DNA of 64,000 nucleotides from Panax quinquefolius (GCA_020205615.1 CM035166.1:81335135-81399134), one strand, 5' to 3'; positions 43,239 to 55,183 are shown, numbered from the stretch's first letter. A program made the numbers and translations. The notes: generated by a model not told the origin, from the sequence alone.

Positions 43239-45612
43239 TATAACGCCCCCCAAATTACGTGCATATCGTCACCCATCTTGAGTCGCCACTTACATGGTAC
43301 ATAAATTCAAATACAACTTACTAATATAAGCATATGCGTATACAATACGACATAAACTATGAGTTTGAATACAAATATTGTCTACTAGATATTATACAAA
43401 CTCAAAAGGAGTCCTCATTACAACTATTATCACACTATTTCACGAGAATAGTGAGGACTACTAATGCTATCCTCGGACCATTACTTACGTTCCCAGACTT
43501 CGTCCAAATATGTTCTCATTTCACGAGAAAAAGGAAAAAGAAAGGTGAGCTCAACTAGCCCATGAGAAATATTATGACTAAGATAATGCGAATAAATTAT
43601 CATTAGCCTTGACAATGTTAAACCGATAAAATACAATAGACAACCGGTTTAACTGCGGTAGGAATAAGCAATCCATTAAAAGAGTCAAGTAGAGAATAAA
43701 ATCTACTATCTTTTAGGTTTTAAAAGGTTTTCATCAATTTTATCATTTGAGACTCGACAATAAATAAACCACCACATTTAATCATCCACGTACCCACGGT
43801 CAAGGATTTTCATCAAATTATCAATGGTCATGACTATCTGAATCACCCACAGTCATAATCATACCAAAAACTATCCATCACTACATTACGAGGCCGGTGA
43901 GGACCTTTGTCACATCATTTATATCAAGTCGTGATTATCTTAGAATGATCCCCGGTTATAATCATACTAAGTTCATCTATGCACGTAAGCCAAAGATAAC
44001 ATAATATAACATGAGGATGATGACAATGACATAGTAATTCAATAAAACAAGTTCAAAATTATTTAATCCATGAATTATTAACGTCCAAATTGTCAACATG
44101 ATCTTTGTTTAGTAGAGTAAAATTCAAGAATGATCGGAAGAATATTTCCATGAAAAGATCTTTGGATGAAACGCAAATATCAAGGATATTCTACTAATTT
44201 CATGGAGTATAGAAGTCAAAGTTTTAACCAACTGGGTATAATAAAGAATGGAATAACAAAAGAAATCACCATACATGCGGTACTTGCGCATGTATGAGTT
44301 ATTCAATGAAATAATAATAACGGAACCGAAGTCGGTGAAATTTACAAGCGGGATGTTCCAATGAGAATAATAAAGATGGAACCGGATCCTGTAAAACACA
44401 TGAGAAATATTCACGAGAATGATAAAGATATTCACACACGATGATAAAAAGATAATAAAAAGCGGAACCAATTCCTCCAAAAAAACACACATGAGGATGT
44501 TCCAAATGAATAATAGAAGAATGTCACCAAGTATAGGGTAAATCATGCGTATCTGAGTTATTCCAATGTGAATAATAAGCAATGGAATAACATAAGGATT
44601 TCACCAAGTATATAGGGTATCTGGCGTATCACGAGGTTATGTATAGGGTATGCCACTTTTACGAGTTATTCCAATGAGAATAATAATGAATGGAATAACG
44701 AAGTTCTCTTCTTCAAGAAAGAATAACACCCTTACTGTAAAAGAACCTGAATATAGAAGTAGTGAAGTAGCATAATACTCTTCTTCTTTCTATAATTTTC
44801 TCTCTATAAACTCTCTCTATAATTTCTCTCTCTAGAGTTTCAATGAATTAAATGAAAATAATGAAGGAATGAGCTTCATTTATAGGAAAATGGAATGCAT
44901 AGTAACTAATCCATGAGCGGTCGATTGATTTACTTTAATCGGACGGTCCATATTTAAAGAAAAATCTTTTAAATAAAATATAATATATTCTATTTATATA
45001 AAAAATTTTACTATACAAACACTATGCAATTACTATGCAAAACACTATGCAACACTATGCATAATAAAATATAATATATTCTATTTATAGAATAACTTTA
45101 ATAAAGTATTCTATTTTATATAAAAAGATGTTTACGCTTTATTACGTTAATAATACGAATAAAACAAAAGCGTCATTATCGCTATAATAATTCATATTAT
45201 TAATCGACAATAATGGAATCAAACCGGTGACTTCTCACATAAGCATCGATAATCAATACTGGTGTGTTCTACTATGCAACCACACGTATTCTTCGTACTT
45301 TTACTACCGAGTAGTTCAACGGTAACCACGGTAAAACTTTCGCCGTTATTTCAATAAAATATTTTTGTCGTTTTCTCGATCCGGCAATGATAATTACATT
45401 GTGGGGTCCACCAATGATTGAGTAGTTGTGCGAATATTCCTGCTAAACCGAATATTCCCAGACCCAATCGAATATAATATAACCACTTGCATACTTTGCA
45501 AAATTTATAAATACTACCCACAACTATAATATTTATCTCAAATTCACACCATAATATTAAAATTATTTCGACAAAATTTAAATCTTTATTGATAAAATCA
45601 CAGGGTCTCACA
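43239..45612 (-). repeat. A6 5' LTR (2374 bp)
   Basis: In plus orientation it starts TATAACGCCCCC and ends CAGGGTCTCACA. Apart from the 300-bp loss in the 3' LTR, the two LTRs share internal changes not seen in A2 or A3, which supports one insertion. The minus-strand TATA element is TATAAATG (44878-44885). Confidence 0.9.
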
Positions 45613-45617
45613 AATAC

Positions 45618-46212
45618 AATTAACACTTTGATGCCCATGGAAAGAAGCAAGTTTTAGCCCCATGAGACGACCTTCATACCCATCCTTATTGTTGGTGCTA
45701 ACAAACTATAATTTGGCTGAAGAACGGGATACTACTCCCCCGTATCGGATACTAGAACTGCTCGGCTCCGAAACCTTCCAGATTAATAACTCCATCAAAA
45801 TACATCTTCCATGATCAGTAGCGTATCGGATCGATGGTGTTCTTTGCTTATCATTACTCCTTCATCGAGGAAATATGTTTCAAGGGTTTGAAATCCCACG
45901 AAGGTCGGCGGCAGTTGATCCGCAATTCCTTGACCTTTGATGGACTTTTGAGTCACATATACGATGTCAAATTGTTGTAGGATCAACTGCCATCTAGACA
46001 GCTGGCAATTTAACATGGGTTTGTTGAACACGTACTTGAGAGGATCCACGTGGGATATGAGATGGGTTGTGTGACCATGGAGATAATGTTGTAATCTCAT
46101 GGAAGCCTATGCTAAAGCACAACACGTCTTTTCGATCAGAGTGTACTTGTGTTCACTACTGCTGAACCTTTTGCTGAGGTAATAGATAGCTCGTTCTTGG
46201 CCTCTATCGTCC
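45618..46212 (-). pseudogene. B retroviral-type RNase H and start of aRNH
   Basis: The RNase H frame 46100-45795 reads LQHYLHGHTTHLISHVDP, RWQLILQQFDIVYVTQKSIK and GQGIADQLPP, the C-terminal half typical of Tat RNase H. The N-terminal half (46212-46100, KAGKDDRGQERAIYYLSKRF-like) is frameshifted. From about 45660 the aRNH begins (GIKVLIV) and is cut by A6 at 45617. The linker has WKVSEPSS-like words without a clean frame. Confidence 0.82.
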
Positions 46213-47273
46213 TTACGTCTCCCGATGTCGACCCATGGCATTGTCACTTATGAACAGGTACATGAACAGGGGAACATCATCCCTGGGTGGTACCAACATG
46301 GGAGCTTTGACTAGTTGTTTCTTGATTGTGAGGAAGGCCTTTTGACACTCATCATTCCATTTTATGGAGGAGTTCTTCCTTAATAGCTTGAAGATTGGCT
46401 CACAGGTTGCTGTGAGTTGGGAGATAAACCTGCTAATGAAGTTGATTCTTCCCAAAAATCCTTGTATTTCCTTCTCGGTCTGAGGAATGGGCATTTATGT
46501 GATAGCTTGGATTTTGGTAGGATCCAGCTCAATCCCCTTGTGGCTGACTAAAAATCCTAGCAACTTGCCTGATTTAACACCAAAGGCGCACTTAGCTGGA
46601 TTCAACTTCAAGTTGTACTTACGCAACCTGTTGAACAACTTTCTGAGATGGTCTATATGGTCATCTTCCTTCTGGGACTTGACAATGATGTCATCCACAT
46701 AGATCTCGATCTCTTTGTGCATTAAGTCATGGAAAAGAGCCATCATAGCTCGCTGATAGGTGGCTCCGGCCTTGATGAGGCCGAATGACAACCGTCTATA
46801 GCAAAAGGTTCCCCAAGGCGTGATGAAAGTAGTTTTCTCACGATCTTCCTCAGCAACCATGATCTGATGGTACCCCGCAAAGCAATCAGCAAAGGAGTAC
46901 ATGTCGTATTGCGCAGTATTATCAATGAGGATGTGGATAAACGGCACGGGAAGGCTATCTTTTAAGCAAGCTTTGTTCAAGTCCTGATAATCCATGCAAA
47001 CTCGCACCTTCCCTCCAGGTATAGGTACAGGCACGATGTTGGATATCCACTCAGGATATGACACACCATGATGATGCCAGCTTGAAATTGTTTCACAATT
47101 TCTTCTTTCACCTTTAAACTCCACTCAGGTTTTAATCGCCTGAGCTTTTGCTTGACTGGCTTAAATCCCTCTTTAACGGAAAGGCGATGAAAGACAATGT
47201 CAGTGGACAAACCCACCATGTCATCATGAGACCATGTAAACACATCCTGGAATTGGGTTAATAGTGTAACCAT
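46213..47273 (-). pseudogene. B reverse transcriptase
   Basis: The minus-strand frames are 47273-46977, 47124-46495 and 46494-46213. The first carries FQDVFTWSHDDMVGLSTDIV and KPVKQKLRRLKPEW. The second contains GKVRVCMDYQDLNKACLKD, FADCFAGYHQIMV, TFITPWGTFCYRRLSFGL, NAGATYQ-like KAGATYQRAM and the intact catalytic YVDDIIVKS. The third is the connection (GFLGRINFISRFISQL). One frameshift near 47080 and a stop at 46495 break it. The catalytic core itself is intact. Confidence 0.93.
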
Positions 47274-47941
47274 GTCATTCCGTTGGTTTGGGGTAAGGTT
47301 TGAACCAATCTGGATTAACTTAGGGCTTTCTAAGGTTCCGAGATTGAAAGAAGTGGTTTGATCAAGGTTGGGTTTGGGTTTGTCTTTGACCCATTCTTGA
47401 ATTTACGGAGGCACCTCAATGTCATCCTGTATATATCCATCAAGGTTTGAATTCATTTCTACATCAAAGGTACAATCCTTGTGGAGAAGAGGCATCGTGT
47501 CGTAAAATGCAACCACATCTAAATTGAGTCCTCGAAACAAAATATGCTTTCACTTAGTATATATGAAATGTGTTGATCATACACGGTGTTAGCATATCTT
47601 GGCAAAATAAACCGCTAATCTTGCATGTAAAAGTAACGGTTATTATATCTACAGGCGAAAAGAGTTTACGCCCGCTTTACCTATAACGACGACCAATGCA
47701 AGGAATCTTTGTTCCAATTAAGCGAGAACAAAGTCCAGGTGGACCGTGAGTGATGGAGGATTGTCATCATCCTCCTCATCCCGAATGATGGCCATTATGT
47801 CCGGCAATCATCGCTCAGGGTATATCATTTGGTATGCTCATCATGAACGATGATGCGTATGCCTGACATCATTCGGATGACGTCTTGCTTGATTCTTTGT
47901 TCCTCCTCTTCCACTGCGGGATTTGGAACAAAGACTCCTTT
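47274..47941 (-). other. B linker between G-patch-like segment and RT
   Basis: Tat elements have a long variable linker here. No conserved domain is visible. Direct acidic words (DEEDDDNPPSLT-like near 47750) suggest a former coding linker with several stops and frameshifts. Confidence 0.55.
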
Positions 47942-48463
47942 CTACTTCATCAGTACCGGCTTGGGAAATAAAATAGCCATTACATTGGCTGGCACCTTTA
48001 CAGGAGGTTGGGCGGACTTAGAGCTTGAAGACGAAGATAAATGCCGCATAGTTGAAGCTGAAGGAATCTGCTGATGCTTATGAGGATTCCTGTGACTAGA
48101 ACTGGTAGAATAGCCTAGTCCAGATGTTCCAGTTTGCTTGGTTAATCGAATAGGGTACTTGATACCCTGGCAATCTTTACCCAACTTTTGTCCCGGCTTA
48201 TGACCCAACGACATCATTTCTTGAGTAGCCGACATTACCTCGGCAGAAATCTTGGGTTCGGACAATGGCGTTCCAATAGCATGGTATTGGGTATTGCTTA
48301 CTTCCAAAGCATGATAACTGATTGGCTCAACGTCTGCATTGGCATTGATGAATGGCATGTCTCCGTGCTGAGGAATCTCTAGTTCAGCGTTGACCGTGAC
48401 CAGGCTATTGTTGATAATGTATTTCAATTGTTGGTGAAGAGTGGAGGGGACTGCCCCTGCCAT
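47942..48463 (-). pseudogene. B segment after protease with a G-patch-like motif
   Basis: The minus-strand frame starts with MAGAVPSTLHQQLKYIINN, the standard end of the Tat protease. It continues through a variable part to MMSLGHKPGQKLGKDCQGI, then TSGLGY. The spacing of glycines (G-x2-PG-x2-LGK-x2-QGI) resembles a G-patch, a short RNA-binding motif found after the protease in some retroelements. The frame then runs into a Ser/His-rich stretch ending at 47942. It is in the same frame as gag and protease. Confidence 0.75.
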
Positions 48464-48475
48464 GTGAATCCATGG

Positions 48476-49069
48476 TCATCCCAAGAGAAAGTTATATCCT
48501 GAATCTATCTTGAGCACATGGAAGGATACGCAGAATGTATGAGGACCAATTTCGATTGGCAGCTCAATTACTCCGACCGAATTCTGACGGGCTCCATCAA
48601 AAGCTTTGATGATAGTATGGCTACTCCGAATTCGGTTGAGATTGATATTCATCTTCACCAAGGTAGCATATAGACAGATATTTAGAGAGGAACCTCCATC
48701 TATCAAGACTCCAGCTAGCATGTATCCAGAGGAAAAGATCGCAATGTGCAACGGCTTGCAATGACTGGTCCCCTCGGGCGGTATGTCATCATCAGTGAAG
48801 GATATCACATTGTTGTTGAAAATGTGATCAACCAGATGTTGAAATTTTTCTGTATCAATTGATGTCGGTAGATAGGCTTCTTCTAAAACCTTTAACAAGA
48901 CCTTCCGGTGATTCTTGGAAGTTAGGACCAAGTCCAGAATTGATATCTGTTGTGGAGCTTCTTTTAAGCTTAAAACCACCTTAGCTTCATGATGACCCAT
49001 AGTGTGGAGGAATTTTTCAATTTTCTCCATGGGTATTTTCCCCTTTGATTTGATGGTAGGTTTCATCAC
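48476..49069 (-). pseudogene. B aspartic protease
   Basis: The minus-strand frame of about 198 codons has HHEAKVVLSLKEAPQQISIL, HLVDHIFNNNVISFTDDDIP and the active-site segment GVLIDGGSSLNICL, with D-G-G in place of the textbook D-S/T-G. A similar variant is usual in Tat proteases. The conserved tail is SYNFLLG-like (DSGYNFLLG), then a stop directly before PWIHMAGAV, which is in the same frame. Confidence 0.88.
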
Positions 49070-49252
49070 CCGTTAGGGAAGATACAGTGGATTTTCCTTC
49101 GACACTGTAGCAGTTGTATGTGAGGTGGATCCTTCACCTTCTCCATAATTCCATGGAACTTTGCTCAAGCTAACAATGGGATATTGTGCTCTGTATGGCA
49201 AGTTGATTGGCTCGGGAGCGGCCACTTTCAAAGGATTGTTGCTTCCCTTAAG

Positions 49253-50158
49253 CTAAATTGTTGGCGTTGTGAGTAATGTGTTAATCCCATCAGTTTTAAT
49301 GGATATGACTGCTACTACACTCTTCCACTTAGTAGGACCTGAATTCTCACTTGCACATAACACAATATCGTCGTCTGCTAAGTGCAGGACACCACTGTCA
49401 ATGAGGTTTTGGAAAAGGTGGCGGAGTGTCCAGTATTCTTCTGTGTTGTGACCGCGAGACTGGGAGTGATATTGGCATACTCCATCAGAGTTGTACCGTC
49501 CTGAACAGGGGTTGATTGGAGGTAGAAGGGAACTGATCCTTCCTTCATTGATTAACATATGAAGAATTTCCTCCATAGGTTGGCCTAAATAGGTGAATTC
49601 CCTTTTGTTAGAAAAATCCCGACGGGCCTTGGCATTTGCTCTCTTTGTCACTTTGTCTTCCAGCATTTCATTTTCTAAAAGTGACAAGGGAATATTCATG
49701 ACAAGAGGTAGGAGACTGGCATGCTCCTGGCTGATTAACTAACGTGTCACTTGATCTTTGATAAGTCACCGATTCATGATTGCTTCAATTTGCTTGCATA
49801 GAGCTTTCATCTTTCGTTCCATTGTGAACTAGAACTTGGCATAATCCCATTTGTCATCACCGTCTTTGAGGGTCTGGGAGGATTCATAGCTAAAATTGGA
49901 ATTTTGTCCGCTACTCCAATTTATCATGTTGACCTCTTCTTCTTTGTGTTAAGGAAGAGGGTTGTCTTGAACATGAGGCTGATCTGGTTTGGTGACCATG
50001 ATCTCCCCGTTGTCTATCAGGTCCTGGACCTTGTGTTTCAAGGCCCAACAATCCTGAGTATCATGTCTAGGTGCCCCGGCATGATAAGCACATTTCCGAG
50101 CAGCATTGAAACCCCGTCCATTAGGGTTGGCTGGTGGAAGAAGATGCGTAATTTTCTT
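49253..50158 (-). pseudogene. B gag, nucleocapsid part with two Cys/His motifs
   Basis: This continues the gag frame. Near 50040-50095 the minus strand encodes CAYHAGAPRHDTQDCWALKH, the first Tat Cys/His motif. In 49699-49253 there is CQYHSQSRGHNTEEYW, where the final cysteine of the usual EDCW form is changed to Tyr. Stops at about 49949 (TAA), 49832 (TAG), 49787 (TGA) and 49742 (TAG) lie in the same frame with no shift. The frame 49699-49253 starts MNIPLSLLENEM and includes FTYLGQPMEEILHMLI. Confidence 0.85.
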
Positions 50159-51115
50159 CTATGTTGTCAAAAAATTGAGAATGTTCTCGAGGGTATCCCC
50201 TAAGGGTGTAAACACTCGAGGGCGTTTGACTTCTCCACCTTTTGGTATTGGAGGGTTCGCAAAATGTGCTTGAAAGGGAGTGTAGTTTCTCCTTTGAATA
50301 GGCATGTTTTGATTTCCTTTTTGACCCTGTAGTATCAGGGAAACATCTTCCTCTTTCTTTTTATGGACCCTTCGGGGGTTGTTTCCATAATTTTTGGATT
50401 GGATGTGATCAGCAGCAGCTTTGAGTGCAGCTAGGTCTTGAATCTTTCCAGACTTCAATCCCATCTCAGCCATCTCCCCATGTTTGACCATTTCAGAAAA
50501 TGGTTTGCCGATGCCGGCTAAAACTCTTTCATAGAAAGGCGCTTCTTGTATGTCTATGAAAGTTATGACCATCTCTGATTCTGTCATAGAAGGACTAACT
50601 TGGGCAGCCAGGCGTCTCCACCTCTGAGCATACTTTCTGAAAGACTCGTTAGACTGTTTCTTGATCTTGTTAATTTGATACCGATCAGGAGCCATTTGAG
50701 ATTAAAAGCTGTATTGAGTGAGGAAAGCATGTGCTAGCTCTTCCCAGCTATGGATCTTTGAATTGTCTAATCTTGTGTACCACGGCCGGGATTCTCCAGT
50801 TAGACTTTTCTGGAACAATTGCATTATAAGCTTTTCTTCCTCTGCATAAGATCCAAGTTCTCCAATAAACACCTTTAAATGTGTGTAAGGATCTCCTAAC
50901 CCGTCATATTTTTCAAAGTCAAGAGTTTTAAACTTTTCTGGATAATGAACACCAGGGAAAATACACAAATCAGCATATGAAACACTCCCGTGTGTTCCAA
51001 TTCCTTTGATAGCATGAAGAGTCTCTTCCATTTGGAGGACTTTCTTTTTGATGTCACCAGTGTCTGGGTCTCCAGTGGGATGGGCAGCATCATGAGTTTT
51101 GTTGGTCGTATCCAA
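50159..51115 (-). pseudogene. B gag, capsid part
   Basis: The minus-strand frame has FKTLDFEKYDGLGDPYTHLK, LFQKSLTGESRPWYTRLD and FLTQYSF. A single TAA follows at 50702-50704, and six bases later the same frame continues MAPDRYQINKIKKQSNESF, YAQRWRRLAAQVSPSM. This is the Retrotrans_gag domain of Tat elements. The first ATG is not certain: the open frame begins at a TTG near 51115, and no better start lies nearby. The frame stops at TAG 50159. Confidence 0.9.
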
Positions 51116-52018
51116 CTGTGTTCAGGTATTGTAATGACCGGGATTTCTCCTTGTGTGGAGGATTCAGGATGTATGGGTATTTTGGGACCCTAATTAGACT
51201 GGTGTGACGGATTCTTTGCGAGAAACTGGATTAAGTTCAGTTTGGTCGGATGACGACATAATTGACTATAGGCCTGTTGCCTTTTTGGACTTTGACTGGG
51301 TAGTAGGTCCGATTGGTTCCCTGCGAAAGACTTGCATAGTTTAGTCTTTAGGGAATATGTATAATAACATGCTATGTGATGTGTCCATTTTAGGAATTTT
51401 ATCCTGCAAAACGGATGTTAGCTGTTTGTAGCATTAAAATATGTATGTGTACACATTTCTTCATATTTCTCATTACATGGAGATATATATGGAATGTAAT
51501 TACAGGTAATTGTGTTTACAAGTAATTTGAAATGAGAGCATGAAGAAACTTTCCTCCGTTTTGGGTTTATCAGAGGCTGACCTATCTTAGGTTACTCTCG
51601 CGGCTTTTTGGCATGAAGGTTCCCAAATCATCGTAATCTACTTGGACGGGAAGTTAATCCGGTCTTTTCAACCGAGCGAATTTGGGTGGTGCCTTTCCTG
51701 AGCCTCGGAGAATTAGTCTTCTCACGAGTCCAATAATCAAACACCGATGGGATAGCCTCCTGGTGGAGGGACCACACAACATACATTCACATACATCGCG
51801 TCTCACCGTATGAAAATGATGACATGTGTGAAGCACTAATATCACAAGCAGATATGGTGTGAAGCACTAATATCACAAGCAGATATGGTGTGAAGCACTA
51901 AGTGCAATAAGGAAATGCATTCGTACACATTCATCATAAAATGTAAATGCAACATCCATACACAAGCAGATAACAGTTTTGAAAAGATTGTAATAGCGGC
52001 TTAAGTCCTTTTACTGGA
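51116..52018 (-). other. B leader between PBS and gag
   Basis: About 900 bp without a recognisable domain. There is no large ORF1 as in Ogre elements. It contains 2.4 direct copies of a 31-bp unit at 51826-51900 (GTGTGAAGCACTAATATCAC...). Small minus-strand frames here look fortuitous. Confidence 0.65.
51826..51900. repeat. 31-bp tandem duplication in the B leader
   Basis: The unit GTGTGAAGCACTAATATCAC-AAGCAGATATG starts at 51826 and 51857, with a partial third copy at 51888. The two full copies are identical. Confidence 0.9.
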
Positions 52019-52037
52019 GTCCCCAGCAGAATCGCCA
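52019..52037 (-). other. B primer binding site
   Basis: On the minus strand TGGCGATTCTGCTGGGGAC lies 2 bp from the LTR end. This is the PBS type commonly seen in plant Tat elements. The exact tRNA cannot be fixed from this sequence alone; tRNA-Arg-like is plausible. Confidence 0.82.
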
Positions 52038-52861
52038 CCTGTCGACGTTGGGATTTTTAAATGTCCCTTTCCATTACTTGTTCTTTGGTGTTCTCATTTT
52101 AAGTGAGATTTGTTTGAAAAAACAAGTGAAAAAGGTCCGACGTGTATAATGTCGACGATGGGACTGTGAAGAGTCGCCAGTTGGTTTTTTAACTGGTTGT
52201 ACCAACACAACCGAGAAAAGGTTTGCACATTGACCCGATGATGTGGCAATCGCTAAACGAATTCGGTGAAATCGATATTCATTAGGGTCCGGGACTTGGT
52301 TATGCGGAGGGAAGGTGTTAGGCACCCCACGACATCCGTGTTACCACGGTGACCGCCTATTTTCAAGAAACTTTTTTCTGAATGTGTGTATGTATGTGGG
52401 TCAATGTGCTGTTATTTGGAAGTAGTGTGAGGCCTCGTTCGCACCTATATACACAGGGTTTTAATTTATGAAAATTCAGTTTTAAGCAAAATATGGCAGT
52501 GATGTTTTATAAAAGAGGTTTTTTCAAACCCTGATGCTCAATAGTAATTGAGACCTTTTACACTCCCATTTTAGTGTTCAGCTTGATAGATTTTATTTAA
52601 CAGATGCGAGGCATCCGTACGAAAATAATGTACAAAATAATGCCAACTTCCTCGTGGGTATGGAAACCATATGAGGAAATTTAGACACCGCAGAATAATT
52701 TACAAGCTGCTTACAGCTAAAAATGTCCATCACGGGAACCGAATCTAGATCCAATGGGCTGAATCTGTGATCACATGATTCCTAGGCTTATAAGATACCG
52801 CAATTTGTATGAAAGCAGTAAGCAGGTATATATATAAAAGTTGTAAATATATATATATAGA

Positions 52862-53135
52862 CATGATCACCAACCACGAAGCACCTCCATGGGAGATCAG
52901 AAATGTAAATAAAGCTGTAAAAGTTATCAACCGCCACGGAGGAAACTCCAGGCGGGACAAAACATAAATAAAGCTATAAATACGGTCAACCGCCACGAAG
53001 GGAACTCCAGGCGGGACAAAATGTAAATAAAGCTGTAAAAAGCAATCAACTGCCACGAAGTAAACTCCAGGCATGACGTAACGTAAATAAAGCTGTAGAA
53101 GCGATCAACCACCACGAAGTAAACTCCAAGTGGGA

Positions 53136-53140
<5 letters not shown>
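52862..53140. repeat. Minisatellite a in the B 5' LTR
   Basis: Five units of 57-63 bp start near 52864, 52927, 52984, 53045 and 53104, sharing ATCAACCGCCACGAAG and AACTCCAGGCGGGACAAAA. Confidence 0.85.
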
Positions 53141-53172
<32 letters not shown>

Positions 53173-53178
<6 letters not shown>

Positions 53179-53232
53179 CGATAAACGCATTCTATGTAAA
53201 ATCGTGCTCATCGAATGAGTTCGACAAATAGC

Positions 53233-53294
<62 letters not shown>

Positions 53295-53710
53295 AAAGCG
53301 AGTAAATGTTCAAGACCGAAGTTTAGTCTAATCGAACAAAGTTCGACACAGAGTTAATATATATAAATGTATATATAAATATTAAAGCAGTAAACGCTCC
53401 AGACCGAAGTCTAGGCTCATCGAACAAAGTTCGACACACAATTCATATATATAAATATATATATATATATATAGAAAAGCAGTAAACGCTCCGGATGTAA
53501 AATCCAGGCTCATCGAACAAAGTCCGACACACAGTTAATATATATAAGTATATATATATATATATTAAAGTAGTGAACACACTGCATCAAGTTCAGGGCT
53601 CATCGAACAAAGTTCGACACACACGCTCATATATATAAATATATATATATAGAAAAGCGATAACGCCTCGATGTAAAATCCAAGCTCATCGAATGTAGTC
53701 CCACACATAG

Positions 53711-53759
<49 letters not shown>

Positions 53760-53818
53760 GCTTTAAACGCACTGGCATCAAAATCAGGCTCATCGAACAA
53801 AGTTCGACACACGCATTC

Positions 53819-53851
<33 letters not shown>

Positions 53852-53916
53852 AGCGAATAAACACTCTGGGCATCAAGTTCAGGCTCAATCGAGGCATAAC
53901 TCGATAATATTAGTCA

Positions 53917-53920
<4 letters not shown>
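53173..53920. repeat. Minisatellite b in the B 5' LTR
   Basis: Eight or nine units of 75-110 bp with TA microsatellite spacers. The alternating GGATGTAAAATCC and GACCGAAGTCTA variants match the other LTR. Confidence 0.85.
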
Positions 53921-53949
<29 letters not shown>

Positions 53950-54249
53950 CAAACTGAAACAAAACTACGGACCAAAGTCCTGGCAAATGCGCGCAACACG
54001 ACTCTCTACGTGAAAAAGGGTGTGTGCAGAGATGAAGAGAAAGACTCTAAAGTGTGTGAGAAGGCTTACAGTTGACTGCCAAAGAAGACTTCTATATCTT
54101 TAGGTTGGGTAAACACTGGTTTTTGTAAGTACAAAAGATGAGCTCACAGGTGTTTAAAATGAGAAAGTACACTGCATGGGGTGAGTTCAGAGCAAATTGG
54201 GTAGGGCTTCCTCGCCGTTTTCTCTTTCAAAATGGGCAGCCCAAGCCCT

Positions 54250-54258
54250 CTATTTATA
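54250..54258 (-). promoter_or_regulatory. B 5' LTR TATA box
   Basis: CTATTTATA in plus orientation; TATAAATAGAGGG on the coding strand. This is the LTR that would drive expression of B. Confidence 0.7.
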
Positions 54259-55183
54259 GACGATTTAGCCACAGGTGTACCAGAGGCAACCCGGGTGGGC
54301 CCGGGTTTTTTGGGTCTGGTCGGGTCAAGTCGGGTTGGGTCGTCTAGAAGTACGTGCACTTGGGCACTGTAATGTCCACTCGAACTTTCAAAAGTGCAAT
54401 CCGGGCATCCGTTTGAGGTATACAGGACCTATTTCGAACCGCCGTTGTCGAGAGTTATACGATGGCATTGGATTAGAGTTTGTACGAAGTCATTGAAGAT
54501 GGGACGATGCCCTCCGGTCTTCAAGCTTTAACTTTCATCCGTTACCCCACACAATAGTCACTCGGGATTGGTTAGTCTTGTGGGACATCGTTGCGTAGAG
54601 ATGTTGAGATGATGTGGCGTGGCATCGCATTGGCGAGATGACGATGTTGCCCCTCACCGGTGTTATCGCCGGATTGGGCTGATAAAGCAGACGTTGCTCA
54701 GAGCTTCCCTGAGATTGGACTGCTACATTTGTCGAAGGTCCTCATTGTCATCTTTGAGGTGTGCCTGTCTTCACGATGTTATCGCCGGGTTGGTACAGTG
54801 TATCTTATTGTGAGCGTCGAGATTGAACCTGGTCGCATTTGAAACAAGCATTTCCGGGGTTATCGGCGCAACTGCCTTCCTTGGGGTTATCACCAAGGTT
54901 GGTGGCTATTCCCATGATTGGGACTGAGACGGGATACCTCGGAGTTATCTCCAAGATTAATCGGTCTTCTCTAGTGTGTGTTCCGGTATTGGATCTGCAT
55001 GCCTCGGGGTTATATTCGAGGTTGGAATTGTTACTCCCAGTGTGTTTGAGGTTGATCTTTGAACTTAGGTTAGTATCCCAGATGGATATGGATTGCCTTT
55101 CAGGGTTCCCTCTTAAAAGACGAATCTATCCTCCTGCAATGTTAGTGACAGTAGTACAGAAAATTTTGAGTGTCTACAACCCA

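Larger units (their letters stand above)
37545..45612 (-). mobile_element. A6: non-autonomous TekA derivative (8.07 kb)
   Basis: Minus-strand order: 5' LTR 43239-45612, PBS 43221-43236, gag and protease remnants (43070 down to about 41971), a replaced region (41970 down to about 39690), PPT and 3' LTR 37545-39598. Two LTRs, PBS, PPT and a perfect TSD show that it transposed as a unit. The region that should encode RT, RNase H, integrase and chromodomain is missing; instead there is LTR-like DNA with an 11-unit minisatellite. Both LTRs end TATAACG in plus orientation instead of TGTGACG, so the element ends are TG...TA. Confidence 0.9.
29344..55178 (-). mobile_element. B: Tat-lineage Ty3/gypsy element (25.8 kb including A6)
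   Basis: On the minus strand: 5' LTR 52040-55178, PBS, leader, gag, protease, G-patch-like segment, RT, RNase H, archaeal-type RNase H, integrase, long 3' region with an antisense ORF, PPT, and 3' LTR 29344-32130. The two RNase H domains, the TGTAGACACTC LTR start and the antisense ORF are hallmarks of the Tat lineage (Retand/Tat-type; an Ogre-like ORF1 upstream of gag is not seen). A6 splits the second RNase H. Without A6 it is about 17.8 kb. The gag to G-patch region stays in one frame with only stop codons. Confidence 0.93.
52040..55178 (-). repeat. B 5' LTR (3139 bp)
   Basis: In plus orientation it runs from TGTCGACGTTGGG to GAGTGTCTACA. It is the more complete of the two B LTRs and includes about 320 bp (52066-52383) missing from the other. 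It contains minisatellite a (52862-53140), minisatellite b (53173-53920, same alternating variants and long TA runs) and the TATA box at 54250-54258. Plus-strand frames at 54138-55186 lie in LTR DNA. Confidence 0.92.

Noticed and set aside
52927..53313. Poly-Ile-Tyr frame on the minus strand
   Set aside because: Translation of the TA-rich minisatellite in the B LTR.
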